Part shown: positions 22,501 through 33,664 of the stretch, one piece after another
Position numbering within the stretch: the stretch's first letter is position 1
How the letters are laid out: the number at the start of each line of letters is the position of its first letter
Source: Oscheius sp. JU75
Lineage: Eukaryota; Nematoda; Chromadorea; Rhabditida; Rhabditidae
Reading direction: 5' to 3'
DNA length: 64,000 bases
Assembly: GCA_037178855.1 (NCBI GenBank)
Contig: JASJZC010000005.1
Span: forward strand, 9,734,001-9,798,000
Notes under the pieces: model-generated
What the model saw: the letters and a program-made list of their open reading frames with translations, nothing else
What the model was told of the DNA's origin: nothing
The model's database searches: none
Program-made: the position numbers and the translations under genes

Positions 22501-24909
22501 AATCGAGTAACTCCACGGACGGAAAACGTCGTAGTGCTAGGCGCAACTTGGCCTTGGTAAGATTTCCTTTGTTCTTGTTGTATAAAGGAGTTCTAGTCCC
22601 CGGCAGAGAAGAAAAAGGATGCAGATGAAAATTCGGCTGAGATTGTGACTCCGTCGAGCGATTCAACTTTTGAATCCTCAGATAATAGCCAGGATGCGAG
22701 TAGTGTTGCTGGAGGAAGGTCGCGTCGCAGTCAGAACAAGGTTTGTCTCTCTAGCAAAGTTCAACTAGGTCCTTCTTGACCTATTTTCTCGTGAAAACAC
22801 GATCCCCTTTCCTGGTTTTCTCAACAAAAAAAAACTATTTTACTTCTGTTACTTCTCTCCTTTTCTGTGCTAATTCCAATATTTTCTTTTTCAGGGAACT
22901 CCATCCAAATTTGTGCCTAAAGTTCGCTACTCTCGCGACAGAGCCACCTCTACAGTCAAGTCCAAATCTCCCTCTACCAAAAAAGCCGAACCATCCCCGG
23001 CTAAGGACTCGGAGAGGAATAACAATGCTGATGCCTACCTGAAGACGGAGACAGACGAAGAGGACAACGAGACGCTGTCCGAGATCATTGCCAAAAGCCA
23101 GAAGAAAATGCCCTCAAAGACCCCTACAAATTCGGATGAAGATCCGTCGACGGCTTCCTCCTCAATTCGCGAGCTTCCTCCCGTGGAGAATTCTCTGCTG
23201 ACCCCGGCCAAAAACAATCAATCGTAGGATTTTTGACTGAATTTTCATGGAAAACACGATATTTTAGGGAGGAGAAAGTAGATCCGCCTATTACTACCCC
23301 CGGCATCTTAAAGAGGGCCGGCACCCCGTCGACCCTCGACAAAAAAAAGATGCGCGTCCACTTCACGCAGGACGTGGCTCTTCGTGAGGAGGAAAGAAAT
23401 GCGGCTGTGACGACTCCGAAGAGGGGCTCGAAGAAGATTGACGCTTTTCTGGTAGACCTTTCTTTGTTTGCAAAACAGCTGAGACGCCTTTTTATAGTCT
23501 GTTGAAAAAAAAAGATCGCTTACAGTTTGGCGATAGATTTACATTTTGAGATCCAGAATGCGCGCGGATCCAAATTTGGGTTCTTCAAATTTTCATCACC
23601 GTCATTTTATTTTCGTTGGTTGATGTCGTACTTTCCAAAAAAATTTTTTGTATGAAGACAGCAGCAAAAAACAATTAGGAAAAAAATTAGGAACCTTTGT
23701 ACAGACTAGCTCAAAATTGTTGATAACAGATCCTTGTTTGACACAGGAAAAGAGTACAATATGCTCATCTGCCGTCTTTCTGACTAACTCAGTTTCAGCT
23801 CAGAAACACGCCCACATCTGCTCCTCCCGCTCCTGTCTCTACTAGCAGCCATGCTGCCGTCTTCCCCACCTTGGCCAATGACACGGAGCCCATTACCAAA
23901 ATCCTCGACCAGCTCACGCCTGTCAAGACTTCCACATCTGCTGCAGTTCTCCGCAAATCGCTCACCTTGAAGAATATCACCACTGTGGGTGATCTGGCGG
24001 CTACCTCGGAATCCGGCCTCAGAGGCCTTCCCATCAAGTTGGACAGGGTCAAGTGTGTTCTTCAAAAATACGCTCAAATCGTTGTAAGTTTTGCCTTTTT
24101 TGCCCCAAAAATTTTCATATTTAGAGCAAAGAAATGCCTCCAGTCGAGGAAGAAAAGAAAGTAGAAGCTCCCCCGGTTACGATTGCCCCAACACCGCAAA
24201 TTCTCTCCAGTCCGTCGGCTGTCTCTCGAGCCGTTCATGACGATGATTCCATGGAGACAGAGGAGCTGAAAACTATCGGTAGGAGCATTCTTAAACCGGA
24301 AATAATGGAAAAGGTTTCAGAATTCTCCCCGGGTAAGGTAGTCGAAAAGAAGAAGGAAAAGGATGTCGGGATCGATGAGGAACAGTCTCTCAAAGAGAAC
24401 AAGGAGCCGGAAGCTGCCAGAGTGGAGACGAAAAAGAACGTGGAAGAGCGGGAGAAGATTGCGGGATCCCAAGACCGTGAGTTTTAATCTTGTTTATTTC
24501 CCAGGAAAACGGAAACTTTGCCATGGAAACACAAAATCTCTAGCAGTCAAATGATGCAAATTATGCCAAAAATGTTTCATAGTATACTCATCCCAAACGT
24601 CTAGTCTGGTCCGAAAAACTTTCAAGTCGTGGCTTTGAGTAAAAAGGCGCCGAGTATTGTAATGATCTTCTTAGTCTGTAAGGTCAGGAGAGTCTTGTCA
24701 ATTCACTGCGGATTATCAACAGAGTGCACGCGATAGTCCGATTTTTACCCTATTCTACCCGCTCCTTCTTTTCAGAAATGCTCTCCATGCTTTCCTCCCT
24801 CACCCAGAACTCGAGCCTCGTCGGTCAGATGAATCTCGGTCGCAATCAGGTCAAGGAACTGCTCACCGCGGTCAACAGTCTCCAGACATGTCTTCTTCAG
24901 AAACTCTAA
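19574..24909 (+). CDS. rif1: RIF1 homologue (telomere/replication-timing factor), compact form
   Basis: RIF1 recruits protein phosphatase 1 to chromatin and controls replication timing and break repair. Fourteen exons in phase (19574-19750, 19792-19962, 20036-20158, 20198-20311, 20926-21107, 21149-21388, 22138-22245, 22289-22556, 22597-22740, 22895-23223, 23268-23451, 23799-24083, 24125-24476, 24776-24909) give about 936 residues. Helical HEAT-like part in the first third ends with SVWN-like SMWNKTFGNSKDLVYSDKL and ISKRASIFLPGL. The middle is charged, with KKRRGRPPK. PP1 docking motifs are GILK (about 631-634) and RVHF (about 648-651). The C-terminal RIF1 domain has LTLKNITTVGDLAATSESG and LPIKLDRVKCVLQKY. 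A TTTTCAG acceptor 5 bp before the ATG suggests trans-splicing. The N-terminus is much shorter than in vertebrate RIF1; upstream exons or real reduction are both possible. Confidence 0.85.
20472..20523. repeat. 21-bp imperfect inverted repeat in RIF1 intron 4
   Basis: Arms 20472-20492 and 20503-20523 pair with two mismatches around a 10-nt loop (core CTGCTCCC against GGGAGCAG). It lies in a 614-nt intron, much longer than the neighbouring introns. Confidence 0.75.
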
Positions 24910-25790
24910 TCCCCCTTCTACTCGCTATTTCATGTGAAATTCTCATATTGACTGGTATTCATCGAAAAAATAATCTTTCTCCTGCCCAACACTTATATCA
25001 ATCTCAGCGCGCCCTCTTACACGGTTACACAAACGTTATAAGGAGTCTTATTGTTGTTTTAATAAAATTGATGGTTTATGGTTTTTTGCAGTTTTTCTAG
25101 CAGGTTTTGAACCCTAAAATGATACGTTTTCCGACCCTACTCCTATACGCGACGAAATCGGCGATTAGCAAAGGGTCCCGCCACGGTAGCATCGATCTTT
25201 CATCGGTCTAGGGTGCATTTGTCAATCTTTCAAGTCCAATCTCTATTCGAGTAGTTGTTTCTGGCGGATCTGTTTCGTTTTTGCTCCATTTGGCTGGAAC
25301 TGTCTTGCTTTACAATGATTTGGCGTCTAAAAAGCACGTGAGACGGTTCCCTGTCCTTTTACCATGTTTTGACCTTTGAAGAGAGGTGTTTTGAACAATT
25401 TTTTGACAGTAAATTGGCTTGGTTCGGATCTAGAACGTGTTCATCGAAATTTTCGCTTATAAATGTCGATTATATCCAGATGAAAACCGAATTCATTTAG
25501 AAATTGATTGCGAACCTTTTACAATGTTATTCCTATATCTTCTTGTCAAAAGACGTGATTTGATCGGTTTTTTTTGTGTGAAATTGACAAAACTTTGATT
25601 CTGAGAGCTGCTCTTTGCCTACTCTGCCCGAAAAAAAAGCCACTAAAGACCAAAATTTGGTCTTTCCCAATGTTTTCCCGACGAAAAAAATGCTGGGACA
25701 GTTTTTACCGAGGTTTTGTCCTTTTCAAGGCTTTCTCCCTCGATATAGTGGCATTTTCCCTTTGTAAAGAGGCAAAGAATATATTTTAGG
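24910..25790. other. intergenic, no gene seen
   Basis: No frame with coding support. AATAAA near 25060 may serve the RIF1-like gene. An intron-type acceptor (ATATTTTAG) ends at 25789, one base before the next ATG, suggesting trans-splicing. Confidence 0.55.
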
Positions 25791-28094
25791 ATGCGGGTAC
25801 TGCTGACAACACTGCTATTCGTGGCCACAGCCGTCACTGTCCTGTCCGAGGATGTCGCTGAGGGTAATGTAAGTATTTCCTTACTTTTGTTGATACTTTT
25901 CTAAGTAAAAACGGCCTATAAGGGCTGAGCGTAGCTAAAACACAAGTCTTCGGAAAAATACACATGTAGCTTTCGTCGGATGAGCGGCCCTGAGGGAGTC
26001 TGTCTCTATCTGGCACAAAAAGCACTTGAAAATATATTGCTCCCTGCTTACAATTAGCCTGCTTCCTTGTGATTTTGGCCTTCTGACTGCTGGTCAGAGC
26101 TTGGAAGCAGGGGTCAACTGAATCTCTGTAGTCCAAAACTTTGGCGCAAAGCCCCGCAACTTGTTGTAACACGCAAATTTCAAGTTTTAGTGCACTAGAT
26201 CATTGCATTCGTGTTTTCAGTAAATCATCCAAAAATGGAGCGTTTTGTGCTCACAAAAATTAGCCCCATTTTCAGACCCGTGTCAAGCGAATCCGAGTCA
26301 ACACCGGAGACGCCTCCGCCCTCACAAAACAGGCCTTTCCCATGACCCTTCCTCCCTACAATCTCAGCGACGCCGGCATCAAGCCCGGAGACAGGACTGA
26401 AGAGTAAGCCCTCTTTTTTCACATAAAGTGTCGAAAATTTCAGTTATGGCAGCTGCCTGCTCTACTCTGAGGGAATCAGCATCATCGTCTACAACCCCAA
26501 GCCGTCGACCCAGCAGTATGCCACAGCTGATCTCCGTTATGGCAATGTCTCCTGGTCGGTCTTACTATGATGTCTATTGATTTTCGAAGCGGCTTATCAG
26601 TAATGTAACTGGCGATTCTTTTGGTAGCTTGAAGCTTATAGCTTGGCAAATTTCTGTCCAATCAAAAGTACCATAGTCGGTAGCAAAACAATGAGAGTGA
26701 AATGTAGTTGCTGCTGCACAACAAGCTTTCAACCCTAGGCCACTCCAACTCCGCCCCCAGCGAATGTCAAGATCCTACCAGGTAGTCCAAAATGTAGCTC
26801 TACTTTTAATCCATAGAAACCAAAACAAACTAACTTGATGGTAGAAGACGGCCATCTGAAGGCGTTGCTGACGAGAAGGTTGACTGGCGTGTTCTGTCCT
26901 CTTTGGCTAGACTTGCCAAGACAAGTCGAAGCAAATCTGGTCGCAAGTTGTTCGAGTTAGCAGTAACATGCCGCAGTAACATAAGTTGAAATTGACTTGT
27001 CCTGGCAAGTCTAACCAAAGAGGACAGAACAATTTCTGTTTAGAGGGGTTTAGGACTTAAGATCTCCTGTTTAGACCCGTCTGTTTCGGCATTCAACTCA
27101 TCAAAATTCGGGTCTTTTCACTGCCAATACGAGACTTTATAATATTTACACTGAAATCAGTCTCAAATTCACCCTTTTCCAGGGCCTGGGATGACAGCGA
27201 CGTCAAGTGTGTGAACGGAGTCGTCGGAACCTATTCCTTCAACATGCGCCTCATCACCAATTCCGACATTCCCGGCTTCATTGGAACCACAAAAGCCTTC
27301 ATCATCAAGTCCGGCACTACGTTCCAGTTCAAGTACTCCCTATTTTAGTGTAAAATTCATGAAATCTTTAGAATGACGATCCAGGGAGACAACATGGGCA
27401 ATTGGAGACTCGCCAGCGCCAACCTGAGCAGCTTCACCATCTCTCCGGACGGAAGTTTCCTGAGTGGCGTAATTTTAGTTTGTTTAGCCTAAAAATTTTT
27501 CTATTTTAGGACATTAAAGTGACAGACAATGCCCAATATAGAGGCCTCGACAATATGGGCATGAACAGCGTCCAGGGCTGGGCTTGGGGCTGCTACAGCT
27601 CACAGGCTGTCTTCTTCACCGTGGACGGACAAGATAACTATCTCGTCGGTGTCTCGCTCTACAACACGGAGATTCAGCCATTTGGAGCCATTGTGAATGG
27701 GACAGACGGGAAACCCAAGGCGGTCTTCACACTTAATATGGATGATTGCACGGGAACTTTCTCTACAGGATCATGGATGGGTAAACTTTTGTTTCTTTGC
27801 TATAGTTTCCATAGGAAGATATGAGTCGTCGGAAATAATGTGAAATTGCATACGAAGTTTCAATGAAACTTCAAGTTAAAACTTCAAGCCAAGTTGTACG
27901 CAATTTCGCGTTAGTAAGGGACGTTATGTCTAGCTTTAGCAACGGCTATAACTTGCCTCATTTCAGGCATTGTCTCTGCCTTCACCCTGCTCTTCGGACT
28001 CTTCTTCGGCTATCTGATGCTGCAGGCTGTCAAGACAATGGACCGATTTGACGATCCCAAGCAGAAGCAGATTGTCATTAATGTCCGAGAGTAG
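25791..28094 (+). CDS. vha-19: V-ATPase accessory subunit Ac45 (ATP6AP1/VHA-19-like)
   Basis: Accessory subunit of the vacuolar proton pump, type I membrane protein. Exons 25791-25868, 26276-26403, 26444-26554, 27183-27332, 27372-27468, 27510-27780 and 27967-28094 give about 320 residues. Signal peptide MRVLLTTLLFVATAVTVLS; a luminal beta-rich domain with two Cys pairs; C-terminal membrane segment (SAFTLLFGLFFGYLMLQ, about 281-298); then the hallmark cytosolic end TMDRFDDPKQKQIVI, which matches Ac45 TMDRFDDPK. Shorter than typical Ac45 proteins, so the processed N-terminal part may be reduced or in missed exons. Intron 3 (628 nt) contains a MITE-like element. Confidence 0.85.
26891..27030. 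mobile_element. MITE-like element in Ac45 intron 3
   Basis: 140 bp with 37-bp terminal inverted repeats (start GTTCTGTCCTCTTTGG) that differ at two positions. Internal sequence is non-coding and holds two near copies of GCAGTAACAT. A related segment lies at 30650-30714. Superfamily unknown. Confidence 0.8.
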
Positions 28095-29162
28095 AAATTT
28101 TTCCTCTTTTTTCCCCAAATTGCATACTTTTCCATGTTCCCTCTCAACAAATTTCGAATCTTTGCCCTCCACCCCTGTACAGTCATTTTAAGTCGAAAAG
28201 TATTGTTCATAGTCGCAGAACAATTCATAGATTTTTATCCTCTGATATTTATACCTGAAATCCATCCAAACTAGGTGTTATTCTTAGCCATTCCAGAGTC
28301 CTGAAGTTACCAGTAAATGGCGACTTTTTTCCGCCAAAAATTCACGAAATTGTTAGACTTTTCCTGCCCTTAATTTTCGTGTAGATATAAGAGGCTGTGA
28401 AGCAGTAAATGCTTTAAAATTATGTGTATTTGTGTACTTTTTTGGCACAGGGGTAGTTGAATGACTCTGCAAGGCGATGAATGGAGACGGAAATAGACTT
28501 AGAGATTCCCTGCAAAGAGGGAGCGCTCGTTTTCTGAGCTTTATTCGTCTTTCTATGGCGTCCTAGAGAGCTAATTTTGAGACTAGAAGAGCCCCTCTCG
28601 ACTCTTGAGAGAAGTTCTTCCTGTGAATCTAGTTTGAGTACTTTGAGGGAACTTTTAGTGTTAGAGGGTGGGGTAAAGAACAATTGAATGTTCTCTTGAG
28701 TCTTGTTCCAGTTCTCCAGACAAAATCTCAGTTTTTACCACCTTTCTGCGCAGTTTTCGAAGCTAAGTGTCGTCTACGCTCTGTGTTTCGGGCCGGTTCG
28801 AAACCATATTCAGCCTGCAGGGTGCGCAAAAGAAATCAGCCAGTTCGGCGTCAAATATCATTTTTTAATTTTGCGGTGTTCTGCAAAGTTGTAGCTTTAT
28901 TTTCTGCTCTACAACTTTGCAGAACAGTGTAAAGTTTTAAAAAATGTAATTTAGACGCCTAAATGGCTGAGTTTAGTTGCGCGCCCGCTGAAAATGAATT
29001 TGGCGCGGCCCAGCCGGGCCTAAGGCGCATGTCTGTACTGACAATGAGTTATAGTAGAAGAGCATTCTCTTATCTAGAGGTAAGTCCTTCCTCTGAATTA
29101 AAACTGGAGCGCTTTGAAGGGAACATCGGGAAACATAGTTAGAAACGAAAAAGATGGCCCTA
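28095..29162. other. spacer, no gene seen; one hairpin
   Basis: Contains an exact 17-bp inverted repeat at 28878-28894 / 28909-28925 (core CTGCAAAGTTGTAG). Variants of CTACAACTTTGCA recur at about 29660 and, reversed, at about 55945. Confidence 0.65.
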
Positions 29163-29527
29163 ACTAGGGAAGGGTTTTAGTTGCCCGCGGGATATCGAAA
29201 CGAGGTAGGTGTCATTCGAAAGGGCATCGAAAATGATGGTGTTTCCCAAATTTTCAGCTGCGGAATGGATGTCTGCTGTCCTCTGAAGCTTTTCCCGTTT
29301 CCAGATTTTGAGCTGAATTTGCGCTCTTGGACTTGGATATCCAGTGCTTCTTTCAGCGCAGGTGACCAAGTGGTGCAGTGCCTAAGCGCTCCGCTGAAAA
29401 ACTTTTGGTTTTTGGTTCGAATCCTCTCTTCGGAAAACATTTTTATTTACTCATTTCAATAGTATTTAGCTTCTACCATTGCTTTTTTTTACTGCTAAAT
29501 GTTAGAAAATCTTTATAGTCGACCCTT
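29163..29527 (+). repeat. tRNA-derived SINE-like repeat, left arm of a large inverted repeat
   Basis: A 365-bp segment whose reverse complement recurs at 29762-30126 with few differences. It holds a Pol III internal promoter like that of a Ser/Leu-type tRNA: A-box-like TGACCAAGTGG near 29372 and a perfect B box GGTTCGAATCC near 29414. It does not fold as a full tRNA. Confidence 0.85.
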
Positions 29528-29761
29528 TCACTCATATACAAAAATCCCTTTTCCGGATAGCACTGTGACGACCAGTATCGCACAATTTCACAGCCACTTT
29601 GACTAAAGAAAAGGTTCTTTTGTGTGACAATGTACAGCAAAGCTGTAGCCCTTGATCTGTTCTACAACTTTGCAAAGCATAGCCAGGTCGGAAAAGAATT
29701 TCTTCGTCCCGAAAAACGGATTTGAACGCGCGAACTATATCAGAAAAAAAGTTAGGAAATG

Positions 29762-30126
29762 GGAAGGTCGACTAGAAAGATTTTATAGCTTTTAGCAGTA
29801 AAAAAAACAATGATAGAAGCTAAATACTCTTGAAATGAGCAAATAAAAATGTTTTCCGAAGAGAGGATTCGAACCAAAAACCAAAAGTCTTTTAGCGCAG
29901 CGCTTAGGCACTGCACCACTTTGTCACTTGCACTGAAAGAAGCACTGGATATCCAAGTCCAAGAGCGCAAATTCAGCTCAAAATCTGGAAACGGGAAAAG
30001 CTCCAGAGGACAGCAGACATCCATTCCGCAGCTGAAAATTTGGGAAATACCATCATTTTCGATGCTCTTTTGAATGACACCTACCTCGTTTCGATATCCC
30101 GCGGGCAACTAAAACCCTTCCCTAGT
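29762..30126 (-). repeat. tRNA-derived SINE-like repeat, right arm (inverted copy)
   Basis: Reverse-complement partner of 29163-29527, separated by 234 bp. Its B box is on the minus strand (GGATTCGAACC at 29866-29876 on the plus strand). Both copies end at the same point (ACTAGGGAAGGG outward). Confidence 0.85.
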
Positions 30127-30649
30127 AAGATACCATAAAATTCGATTCGGTATGAATCGGGAAGTTCGCGCCAAATTTTGGATGAAAGGTGGTGCCTGCC
30201 GTAGTATTAAATGTTTCCTAGCGTCCGCAAAAACTAGTTGGCTTCTTGGTTTTCTTTCAAGTTTGTGTTTGTTTGTTGCCAACAAGAAAAACGGATTACC
30301 CTGGCTCCCACTTCCAGCAATTGTTATTGTTTGTGGCTTTTAGATGTGCCACACTAATCTGATCAGATTCTGTTAGATCAGAATAGTAGTATCCAAGCCT
30401 CATCATAGAAAGTACAGTATGCTTATCCCGAAAAGCTCATTGCCGTTCTTGTGCCTGTCTGTTTAGAGACGGAGGCTTCACAGTAGTGCCCAGTCCGAAG
30501 CCCCCACCAAAGCCCTCTCCACCCAGTGCCAGTTCCACTGAAGTAGTTCCACTATTACCCATCCAGAATCGAAGCGAACTAACTTGGATATGGAAGACGA
30601 AAGTAGAAAACGACCATCTGGAGCTGGCGAGAAGACTGGCTAGAATTTG

Positions 30650-30714
30650 TACTGTCCTCTTTGGCTAGACTTGCCAGGACAAGTCAAGTTCTAATTTGGC
30701 ATGTTACTGCTGGA
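30650..30714 (+). repeat. partial relative of the Ac45-intron MITE
   Basis: ACTGTCCTCTTTGGCTAGAC and following bases match the left terminal repeat of 26891-27030; the next bases (GGCATGTTACTGC) match its interior reversed. Flanking sequence to the left is also similar in both places (CTAACTTG, GACGGCCATCTG-like), so a larger repeat of about 250 bp is possible. Confidence 0.65.
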
Positions 30715-31765
30715 CATTTCCGAGAAGAATGTCTCTGTTATGAGCAATTCAGCTTGACCACTGAAGCCATTGATTGAAATCATTTTTATAGAAGTTCCCA
30801 AGTGTGTCTCTGAAGCTTTGGATAGGATCAGTCGCTGCCACTCCTGACAAAGTGGGGGGGGGGTTGAGCCTAAGGATGGACTGAGTCTCTTGGGAGTCAG
30901 GGATGAAGGGGTCATTCCTGACTTCCTTGAGTCTAAAGTGGAACTTGGGGTGAACTCAGCTTGCCAAAACTTAAAAAAACAAAGCATAGCTTTTGCCTTC
31001 ACATAACTTTTTAACATTAATTTGGTAGAAGACACCCTTGTTTTATTGAGCTCATCCTGCGGTATCCAGACAACTCATCCCCTCTCTCCTACTCCGAAAT
31101 AGCCTCATAACTACATCTATTAGCTGGCTTCTCCAATTGGTTTGCTCATCTCGGCTCCTAGGAAAATAATGAGCAGATTTTTAATTGCCACACGGCCAGA
31201 CAGAACTTAATCCTTCCTAGACACCTAATTGGGGAAAGCCGTTCTCACGTTTCTTGCCACAATCTCGTCTGCAGAAGAATAAATAGTTCTCATACCTAAG
31301 TTCAGGCATGAAATCCAATAGCTTCGAGGTAGAGGTGGGCGGACCAGATGTGTCACCTGTTCTCTTGAGAGTCTTGTCACCATTTCTATCTAAATATGAC
31401 AATCCAGTTCCCTATTCATGCTCCTGACACATTTTTCTCATTTCCTGCGATTGACTCCACGCAAAGGTCTACCTTTTACAGCCGACAACGTACAGGATTG
31501 AATCCTGTGATTTTGCTGGATTCTATTCTTTGGGAAATGGTCATTTGATCGAAAATAGTCCGGCCTTGTTTTCTGTTATGCTAAAACTGATGAGGCGTAT
31601 CTAATTATGGAAAATAGGCTGTCGTACTCAGATTAAACAAAGTAGACCTCTCTTTATCTAAGAAAAAATCTTTCTTGGAACTGACTCATTTGATAGCTGT
31701 TGTCTCGTCAATGTCAATTACCCGTCCCTCTTCGGTAGCCCTACCTTACTCGAATCATTGCCTTG

Positions 31766-31907
31766 TTGTCGAAATTGTGGATACAAATATGAGGCCATAG
31801 CGACGGGGCTGTCTGACAGTTTGAAAAACATAAGAAAAACTGTCTAGTTTGTGGCTTTGAATGGGAGACCACAAAGACGGCGCTGTCTAATTGTCGCAAT
31901 TGTGGCA
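31766..31907 (+). repeat. two tandem copies of a short stem-loop repeat
   Basis: Units at 31766-31822 and 31848-31907 each have a TTGTGG...CCA stem followed by a GACGG(C/G)GCTGTCT core. Same family as 12201-12234, 35430-35480, 43984-44017, 51445-51506 and 52364-52433. Confidence 0.75.
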
Positions 31908-32357
31908 CTAATAGGTAACTGACTCCTGAAGTTTATGACAAACTCAAATCATTTCCTTGGAAGCCAGCATGGCTTATCCAGTTTCCAGAAATCGATGTGC
32001 TTCCCTCTTATGTTTTTCAAACGGTCATGCGGCCATTTTCCTCTCTATGAGAAAGCTGACAATCTTCTACCGAAGTGAACAACACAAAAGTTCCAGTCCG
32101 TAGCTATAATCTGCAATCTTCGATTTCTTTCCTCTGGAAGAGTCACCCATTCCGCCTCTGAATAGACCCCGTGGGTACTTCTACCCGTCCAGAGTTCTTC
32201 CTTGAGAATTTGACTCTCTTCTTCGGAATACGGAAGTAATTCGCCGTGCTATCTACGGAGATTGCATTACGCATCTCTGGGGAGCAGAGGACAAACAATC
32301 TGTGAGAGGCTCTGTCTTTCTGTCTCTGTCTGTCTGTTTTCAGTAAAAGTTTTTTTT

Positions 32358-32414
32358 AGTCAAAAGAGCATAAAGATTTTGGATCCGATCCAAAATCTTT
32401 ATGCTCTTTTGACT
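32358..32414. repeat. 57-bp perfect palindrome
   Basis: Two exact 28-bp arms (32358-32385 and 32387-32414) around one central base, centred on GGATCCGATCC. No gene or known element explains it. Such a structure would extrude a long hairpin in single-stranded DNA or RNA. Confidence 0.95.
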
Positions 32415-33664
32415 CTCGTTGTAAAGACATTCATCTCATTGGCGCCAATATCTTTTTGACACACGCGGCCATTCGTCATCTCGCGACATCTCTGGAGAGA
32501 TGTAAAGTTATTCCAAGGCCTTATGTTCTCTTGTCATGCAAAGATCAGTCATTTTGTCTTCGGGAGACCAAGAAACCAGGCCGTTATGGGGCTAGTCTAA
32601 AGCCCGCTAAGTGCTTCCTCTTCGTCTATATTTCACATTTCGGTGTCTGCTTGGCCTTTCCTCCCTTGTTTCAAAGAGGGACATAGGGTCCTTCGCCAGT
32701 TTTGCTCCTACAGCACCATGTAATGGCAGATCAGGAGGCACAGCTCGAGATCAACAGATTCGGCTGTTGATTTCAATGCAGACTTTCGATGGTGCTCAAA
32801 CATAAAGTTTGCGTTTTGTGGCGAATTTCTGATTGAAAGATAGTGAAGTTCAAGCTGGAAGCTGTTATTGTTACCGTTAGTTTTCTTAGTTAGTCTCTTC
32901 CACGCCCTGTTTCTCTTTCCCCAAAAGAACTTGTTGCCATTTATGTTTCCTCGTTGCTATAATAATATAACAATCCCACACGTTTCGAATAACTGAACTC
33001 TGTTGTTGAGTGTTTCTCCTTGAAATCGAAAACTATTACCCCAACTCTAACAAATTTACGAGGTAATTTTAACCATGGTAGACTTTTATGCACTAGTATC
33101 GTAGAAACCAATATAAAAACCTCATCGTACACTAATCTTCGGTCCATAGATCCTACTCCATTTGCAGGCTAGCTGGACACACTTCTGGGCTGGTAATAAG
33201 CACCCGATCACGTTTCCGACATGAGCTCTTCTAGGGAGTTCAAGTGACTCATTCTTGGTCTTTTGGATCCCGGCTATTGTTTTATCTCTGCCTCTCTGCC
33301 TCTCTCCTAAGGTTACCTAAATCGAATAGTCTAGTTCCGTTTCTTTACCCCTAACCATGTTTTCATTGACTTCTTTTTTGGGATGAGGTTTGCTCTTGGC
33401 TGGTTTTTTGATTTCTCGTTTCACCTTTCCTCCCCAAGGGAACCACCGCCCTCTAGTCTCTGACGTCAAGTGGAACAACTGCCAGGCGTCTCTCCTCTCT
33501 TGAGGTCGTTATCCTGGAACACAATCTGTTCATTTTGCAGCTATTTTGATTGAAAAGGGTGTCTGGGATTTCTATTTTTGATAAAAAGAACTCTCCAGAA
33601 CAGCATCTCGTGTCTGTTGACTATTATTGAGCTCTTTACCACTCGAACTTTTTTTTTCAGAAGG

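Larger units (their letters stand above)
30127..33664. other. 3.5-kb spacer with repeats, no gene seen
   Basis: No frame shows protein-like conservation or plausible splice structure. It holds a relative of the MITE at about 30650-30714, a run of ten G near 30845, two copies of the short stem-loop repeat (31766-31822, 31848-31907), a 57-bp palindrome (32358-32414) and a short CTCTGTCTGTC tract near 32310-32340. Confidence 0.6.

Noticed and set aside
29354-29432. tRNA gene (Ser/Leu type)
   Set aside because: A and B boxes are present, but acceptor and anticodon stems do not form; treated as a tRNA-derived repeat.
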